DNA from: Amphritea sp.
Lineage (GTDB): Bacteria > Pseudomonadota > Gammaproteobacteria > Pseudomonadales > Balneatricaceae
DNA length: 64,000 nt
Reading direction: 5' to 3'
Assembly (NCBI GenBank): GCA_025800245.1
Contig: JAOXSA010000253.1
Coordinates: 22,615-86,614, forward strand
Notes under the pieces: model-generated
What the model was told of the DNA's origin: nothing
What the model saw: only the letters and a program-made list of their open reading frames with translations
Databases searched by the model: none
Program-made: the position numbers and the translations under genes
Part shown: positions 59,913-64,000 of the stretch, one piece after another
Numbering within the stretch: the stretch's first letter is position 1
How the letters are laid out: each line of letters opens with the position of its first letter

Positions 59913-60449
59913 CTACCAGTATTTCTGATCATTCAATGCTTCAACGCAACGAACGGCACCTTGTGCTGGCAGAATGGGCAGTCCTGCCAAAGACTGAGCC
60001 AGCCAACCGTGGGGATAACTCAGGTTCAGCGGCGCTTTAACAACCGACTCGCTGATCGGCTGAAAACCCAGCTTGCCGTAAAAAGCCGGATCGCCATAGG
60101 TAAACACCAGATCGACTCCCTTTTTCTCTAGCTGCATCAATCCGTGGCGAATCAGTTGCTGACCCACTCCCTTCCCCTGTTGCCTGGTTGCTACAGCGAC
60201 GGGAGAAAGAATAAAGCCGGTTCGGTTATCCAGGAACCAGAGTCGACTGAAGAAGATAGCCCCTTCTACCCGACTATCTGACAATGAAATAAAACCTTCC
60301 AGATCAGCAGCATCAGTTGATGAGATCAGGCTGGCAACCAGATCCGCAATCATCCGACCTTCATCCTGACCTTCAGAGTCACTGAACACCGAGCCAAACA
60401 GATCGATCACATCGGCTGCCTGAGAAGAATCAAACTGTATCAGTTGCAT
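59913..60449 (-). CDS. GNAT-family N-acetyltransferase (YhbS-like)
   Basis: 178 residues. It carries FILSPVAVATRQQGKGVGQQLIRHGLMQL and VFTYGDPAFYGKLGFQPI, the YhbS-type motif A and following strand. It is a cytosolic acetyltransferase of unknown substrate. A strong terminator separates it from the upstream peroxiredoxin gene. Confidence 0.82.
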   Translation of the reverse strand: MQLIQFDSSQAADVIDLFGSVFSDSEGQDEGRMIADLVASLISSTDAADLEGFISLSDSRVEGAIFFSRLWFLDNRTGFILSPVAVATRQQGKGVGQQLIRHGLMQLEKKGVDLVFTYGDPAFYGKLGFQPISESVVKAPLNLSYPHGWLAQSLAGLPILPAQGAVRCVEALNDQKYW

Positions 60450-60465
60450 TCGCTATTACCTTCAA

Positions 60466-60491
60466 TAAAAGCGGGGCTGATCAGCCCCGCT
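60466..60491 (-). terminator. Rho-independent terminator
   Basis: Palindrome AGCGGGGCTGA/TCAGCCCCGCT with a T-rich tail on the minus strand (TTTTATT), 29 bases after the Prx6 stop. Confidence 0.85.
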
Positions 60492-60519
60492 AAAACACCG
60501 CGTTGTTTAAATACCCCGA

Positions 60520-61179
60520 TCAAACGGGCTGTTTCACCTTGCGCAGATAAGGTTTCACCGTATCCCAACCATTCGGATAGAGAGTCTCTGCCTCTTCGTT
60601 GCTGACCGCAGGAACGATTATAACATCCTCACCCTGCTGCCAGTTTACCGGTGTCGCCACCCTATGCTTCGCGGTGAGCTGCATGGAATCAATCACCCGC
60701 AGAATCTCGTCAAAATTACGACCCGTGGTCATCGGATAGGTGATCATCAGTTTGATATTCTTATCCGGCCCCACCACAAATACCGATCTCACAGTGGCAT
60801 TAGTCAGCGCTGTCCGGCCTTCTGCCGTACCGGCTTCATCTGCCGGAAACATGTTGTAAAGCTTGGCAATGCTCAGGTCCGTATCAGCAATTACCGGGTA
60901 GTTCACGGTACAACTGCCAACCTCTTCAACATCTTTCAACCACGCAACATGATCATCCAGTGGATCGATACTCAATCCGATAATCTTAGTGTTGCGCTTA
61001 TCAAACTCCGGCTGAATTTTTGCCATATAGCCCAGCTCAGTAGTACACACCGGGGTGAAGTCTTTCGGGTGAGAAAACAAAACCGCCCAGCCATCACCGA
61101 TCCAGTCATGGAAATCGATCCGCCCCTGGGTGGTATCAGCCTGAAAATTGGGCGCCTGGTCATTAATGCGTAAAGCCAT
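60520..61179 (-). CDS. 1-Cys peroxiredoxin (Prx6 family)
   Basis: 219 residues. The peroxidatic Cys45 lies in FTPVCTTELG, and the length and C-terminal extension (VATPVNWQQGEDVIIVPAVSNEEA) are typical of Prx6/AhpC-TSA 1-Cys enzymes; there is no C-terminal resolving Cys. It reduces peroxides in the cytosol using a thiol donor. It is monocistronic, with a strong terminator. Confidence 0.9.
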   Translation of the reverse strand: MALRINDQAPNFQADTTQGRIDFHDWIGDGWAVLFSHPKDFTPVCTTELGYMAKIQPEFDKRNTKIIGLSIDPLDDHVAWLKDVEEVGSCTVNYPVIADTDLSIAKLYNMFPADEAGTAEGRTALTNATVRSVFVVGPDKNIKLMITYPMTTGRNFDEILRVIDSMQLTAKHRVATPVNWQQGEDVIIVPAVSNEEAETLYPNGWDTVKPYLRKVKQPV

Positions 61180-61314
61180 TGCGTATCTCCTCTGTTTATC
61201 CCCCCCATGCAGATTCTCTGAGAACCGACAGGTTCAGCTTACTAAGGGTAGTTGATAAACGGAGATTTCAAAGCCGGTGAGAACTGGTCAGGAGCAGGCG
61301 GTATAACAGTGGCA

Positions 61315-61701
61315 TCAGATATTCACCTGATATTTAAGATCCTGCACCTCATCGCCGGTCATTCCGCGGAATCCCCACTGATAGGGTTGCTGCTCTTTGA
61401 TAGTGATCTCGATGTCGACCGCTCCGATACCCAACTCTGCTTCAACCGCCTGAAAGATAGCCTTTATCAGCGCCTTCTGAGTGTCTGGTTTTCGCCCTGC
61501 CATCATGTTTATTTCGATCACCGTATAAGCATCACTGCGACCACCGGGATAGTAAAAGTCATCGCGCTCCAGTGGTATAAAACGGTGTGCACGCTTATCT
61601 TCCGGCATGCCTAAGACGGCCATCATACAGCGGTGGAGTATGTCAGAAAGTTCAGCTTTAACAGGGTTCAGCCGGTCCCTGATACCGTAAACAACAATCA
61701 T
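61315..61701 (-). CDS. Tautomerase-fold protein lacking Pro1
   Basis: 128 residues. The beta-alpha-beta pattern VVYGIRDRLNPVKAELSDILHRC ... AVEAELGIGAVDIEITIKEQ resembles the trimeric tautomerase (4-OT/DUF1904) family. The catalytic N-terminal Pro is absent: the protein starts MIVVYG. It is therefore either a non-tautomerase relative or inactive. The GNAT gene at 61727–62191 lies 25 bases upstream in the same direction, so the two may be co-transcribed. Confidence 0.65.
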   Translation of the reverse strand: MIVVYGIRDRLNPVKAELSDILHRCMMAVLGMPEDKRAHRFIPLERDDFYYPGGRSDAYTVIEINMMAGRKPDTQKALIKAIFQAVEAELGIGAVDIEITIKEQQPYQWGFRGMTGDEVQDLKYQVNI

Positions 61702-61726
61702 TATTTAATCCTATCGAATATCCGTG

Positions 61727-62191
61727 CTAACGCTCTGTCTTCACCATATAAATACAGTTATCCATTGGTGATTGTTCAGGGTAGTCAGCCTGCTCAAAAC
61801 CATTACGCTGGTAGGCATGCACCGCTGCCCTGTTGTGCTGTAAAACAAACAAAGAGCATTCGGTCGTCTGCAATGCAGGCATCCCTAACGCTGCTAACTG
61901 ATTAATCAGTTCATCGACCACACCCTGCCCCCGACACCCGGGGTTAACGACCAGCCGTCCCAGATGGCAGCGTCCAAGACGTGAATAAAACTGCCCGAAT
62001 CCCAGCAGTTCACCACCATCAGACACCAGAGCCCGGCTCACCAGCTGATCAAGGTTAAGATCTTCCCTGAACGTCATTTCATCATAGGGATAACGAAACC
62101 CTGGGCCGGCCCAGTCTTTCAGCGTCTGCTGATCCGGAAACCACTCCATCATGCTCTGCAGATGGCTTTCAGTCACCTTGATGAGCTCCAT
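61727..62191 (-). CDS. GNAT-family N-acetyltransferase
   Basis: 154 residues from the ATG at 62191; the in-frame sequence further upstream reads through the C39-like gene in another frame. Motif A is GRLVVNPGCRGQGVVDELINQL, and motif B includes LQHNRAAVHAYQRNGFEQ. It is a cytosolic acetyltransferase of unknown target. One base separates it from the C39-like gene stop, so the two are co-transcribed. Confidence 0.8.
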   Translation of the reverse strand: MELIKVTESHLQSMMEWFPDQQTLKDWAGPGFRYPYDEMTFREDLNLDQLVSRALVSDGGELLGFGQFYSRLGRCHLGRLVVNPGCRGQGVVDELINQLAALGMPALQTTECSLFVLQHNRAAVHAYQRNGFEQADYPEQSPMDNCIYMVKTER

Positions 62192-62192
62192 C

Positions 62193-62639
62193 TCAGGACA
62201 CCTCAACCCTGATAAACCACTTCGGTTGCATTGCATCAAAATCGGTACGAATATTCGCTGGCAGATAGCTGGCAGAATCAAGCACACAAGGCTGACCATC
62301 CACGCGTCGAAAGACCACCCAGTGCCAGAAATTTTTGCCGTTTTCCTGATGATGCTTGATCGATAGCAGTGCCAGGTCAGGCAATACTTCCCATGACTCA
62401 AACGGGATTTCGGTCGCAGATGTGACGACACCTTCCGCCGCTAATAAACGCCGGACATAGTCGGTATCAGACCATAGCGACTCATCCGTGGCATAGATCC
62501 CCATGCCATTAGCAACCGCCTTCATATCGGCATAGGACTTGCCAAGAATGTTAGCAACAGATGCGATACCGCAACCGGTGGTTTCTTCCTGAATCACTGG
62601 ATTCAGTCTCTCTTTGCCGTTAATAGGCTTTCCCTCCAT
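62193..62639 (-). CDS. C39-like cysteine peptidase-fold protein
   Basis: 148 residues. The catalytic Cys is in QEETTGCGIASVANILG, the His in FWHWVVFRR and the Asp in VLDSASYL, the order of C39-type papain-like peptidases (as in bacteriocin-processing domains and small stand-alone homologues). No signal peptide or transporter is attached, so a cytosolic peptidase or deamidase-like role is possible. It is co-transcribed with the following GNAT gene. Confidence 0.75.
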   Translation of the reverse strand: MEGKPINGKERLNPVIQEETTGCGIASVANILGKSYADMKAVANGMGIYATDESLWSDTDYVRRLLAAEGVVTSATEIPFESWEVLPDLALLSIKHHQENGKNFWHWVVFRRVDGQPCVLDSASYLPANIRTDFDAMQPKWFIRVEVS

Positions 62640-62695
62640 AAATAAATACCTTTCCCTGAATAAACACCTTGTCTGAAAATAAAAACCATAACGGC

Positions 62696-63724
62696 TTATG
62701 AACGCTGTTCAAGCAACTCCCGGAAAGCAGTCGGGAGAAAAGATCTTAACTTCCCGGTGATAACCTTTTCATGTTTCTGCCAGAGAATGCCCAGCCAGAT
62801 GATGCCCAGGCCAATAAAGGTCAGCACGAACGGGAACACCCAGCTGTCCTCAAATACCTCATAGGCCAGATGCCCCATATAACCGCAGCATCCCAGCGCA
62901 CCAAAAATGACGAACACCTTACGCATCAGCAGTACCCCAACCCCGATCATCAACAGGTTGATGCAGAAGTAGAGAAACTTCGACAACTCACTGCCGGAAT
63001 TCTGCAGGGAGAGGCCACCCCAGAATGCGATAACGCCAAAGATATAGATCCAGAATGCATAATCCGCCTGGTGCCGGGAACGGATATCCACCCAGAATGC
63101 CAGTCCGATCATCAGTAATCCGGTATACAGCGATACCAGTTTGCGCAGATCCCAGGAAAAGTCGCCACCGGAAATCATTGCGGTGATATCCATGGTCATA
63201 TACCAGAGTGTCACCGCGATCGGCATCACCAGAAACGGATATTTATAGCGCCAGGCGAGGATCACCCCCACCGCCAGCGTTGCCAGCTCCATATACAGCC
63301 AGTGCCACTTGATATACCGGTGATAATCCCGGTATACGGTGTCGTCCGGCCAGAGTCCAAGCCACTGCTGTAAACCATAAACTGCCAGAGGTGTTAAACA
63401 AACCACAAATGTCGCGCAGATACCGGCAGGAATGGCCAGATTCTTAGCCGCAAAGGAGTGGGTGAACTTCAGCCCTACACCGGCATAGAGCAGTGAAATA
63501 AACACAATACCGGCACCGCCAAACGCTTCCCACCCCAGATTCATAAACAGGGTCATTGCGCCAATTGCAATAAGCCCGCCCAGATAATAGAGCACATGGT
63601 TAAAGGTGAACCGGGGGACATCCTGCGACTGCACCTGCAACCACTCATACAGTGCTTCTGCCTGATCTGTTGAGATGATCTGTTCGCTGGCGGCTTTATC
63701 CAGATCCTTTCTGGTAATTTTCAT
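62696..63724 (-). CDS. DUF2157-like polytopic membrane protein
   Basis: 342 residues. A ~35-residue soluble N-terminus (ITRKDLDKAASEQIISTDQAEALYEWL) precedes about ten hydrophobic segments. The N-terminal helix-turn pattern (SEQIIS..QAEALYEWL) is like the DUF2157 family. It is an inner-membrane protein with no known role, and a single-gene unit behind an AT-rich spacer. Confidence 0.7.
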   Translation of the reverse strand: MKITRKDLDKAASEQIISTDQAEALYEWLQVQSQDVPRFTFNHVLYYLGGLIAIGAMTLFMNLGWEAFGGAGIVFISLLYAGVGLKFTHSFAAKNLAIPAGICATFVVCLTPLAVYGLQQWLGLWPDDTVYRDYHRYIKWHWLYMELATLAVGVILAWRYKYPFLVMPIAVTLWYMTMDITAMISGGDFSWDLRKLVSLYTGLLMIGLAFWVDIRSRHQADYAFWIYIFGVIAFWGGLSLQNSGSELSKFLYFCINLLMIGVGVLLMRKVFVIFGALGCCGYMGHLAYEVFEDSWVFPFVLTFIGLGIIWLGILWQKHEKVITGKLRSFLPTAFRELLEQRS

Positions 63725-63810
63725 TTCGGATCCCTTCGCCTAAGTGATTACAAACAATTTACACCGAGATAACTGAATAGCAACTTTCCAAAATCAATTC
63801 TAATGGCATA

Positions 63811-63837
63811 AAAGAAAAAACCACCTTCGTAAGGTGG
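63811..63837 (-). terminator. Rho-independent terminator
   Basis: Stem CCACCTT/AAGGTGG and a run of T (TTTTTTCTTTT) on the minus strand, 36 bases beyond the stop of the partial gene at the right edge. Confidence 0.88.
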
Positions 63838-63872
63838 CTTTGATTCCTAAAATCCAGAAGGCGGTACTATAG

Positions 63873-64000
63873 TTATTGTGGCAGCCTGTCCTCTTTGCAA
63901 GATTTTTTTAGCTGCTTTATTAGTTTTATCGCTTCAACTAGCTGCCCTAATTTATAATCAAGCTCATCAGGATCTATGTAACGAAAGTCTCTCTTATAAT
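63873..64000 (-). CDS. Hypothetical protein, C-terminal fragment (5' partial)
   Basis: A minus-strand frame enters from the right edge and ends in TAA at 63873; 41 residues are visible (YKRDFRYIDPDELDYKLGQL, then VEAIKLIKQLKKSCKEDRLP). The sequence is clearly more AT-rich than the rest of the window and is helical and basic. A strong terminator follows, which supports a real gene. The product cannot be named. Confidence 0.5.
   Translation of the reverse strand, partial: YKRDFRYIDPDELDYKLGQLVEAIKLIKQLKKSCKEDRLPQ

Overview
The window is a chromosomal piece of a marine gammaproteobacterium, most probably an Oceanospirillales/Oceanospirillaceae relative. This is inferred from moderate GC, the protein families present (Yip1, DUF3299/ZrgA zinc system, DUF3833–chalcone-isomerase–DUF2878 cluster, RAYT elements) and typical gammaproteobacterial CysG, PbpG and YafV/YbdL. 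No tRNA, rRNA, CRISPR array or prophage is visible.

Layout. 1–6.7 kb: small envelope or hypothetical proteins and the omega-amidase/methionine aminotransferase pair. 6.9–9.4 kb: PbpG, an amino acid racemase and a Yip1 membrane protein. 9.4–15.3 kb: one operon of response regulator, sensor kinase, periplasmic adaptor and RND pump. 15.7–19.1 kb: a Zur-type zinc cluster (DUF3299, ABC permease, ATPase, His-rich ZrgA) with a visible Zur-box-like palindrome. 19.4–22.5 kb: a decayed HAD gene, then AhpC, AhpF and a CBS protein. 22.5–28.2 kb: a K+ channel, small secreted proteins, HAD, GNAT, RidA, glyoxalase, a KAS III enzyme and a SemiSWEET. 28.1–31.0 kb: SnoaL, SDR, DUF3833, chalcone-isomerase-like and DUF2878 genes. 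31.3–33.8 kb: a CBS-PAS-GGDEF-EAL protein.

34–56 kb is the accessory core. It encodes an enolase-superfamily epimerase, CysG, a non-pyrrolysine MttB-family methyltransferase, a GlxA/AraC regulator, a RACo-like corrinoid activator, a methyl-THF methyltransferase, a MetF-like reductase, DUF1638, a corrinoid protein, FolD, CobT, CobU, a GST, a QueG/CblC-like Fe-S protein and a hydantoinase/oxoprolinase-type ATPase. Together they describe B12-dependent removal of a methyl group from a (probably quaternary) amine, transfer to tetrahydrofolate and oxidation of methyl-THF. Two features stand out. Arg/Gly-rich basic tails occur on three partner proteins and a strongly acidic N-terminus on the corrinoid protein. 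Paired TGTCGC-like half-sites 20–21 bp apart lie upstream of mttB/cysG, the corrinoid operon and the hydantoinase operon, as expected of one shared AraC-type activator.

The core is interrupted by a small inverted-repeat element (42.1 kb), nested palindromes (46.3 kb) and a RAYT transposase with tandemly amplified REP-like repeats (49.4–50.8 kb). 56–64 kb is ordinary: nucleotidyltransferase, GNATs, a diguanylate cyclase, Prx6, a tautomerase-like protein, a C39-like protein, a membrane protein and an AT-rich partial gene at the right edge.
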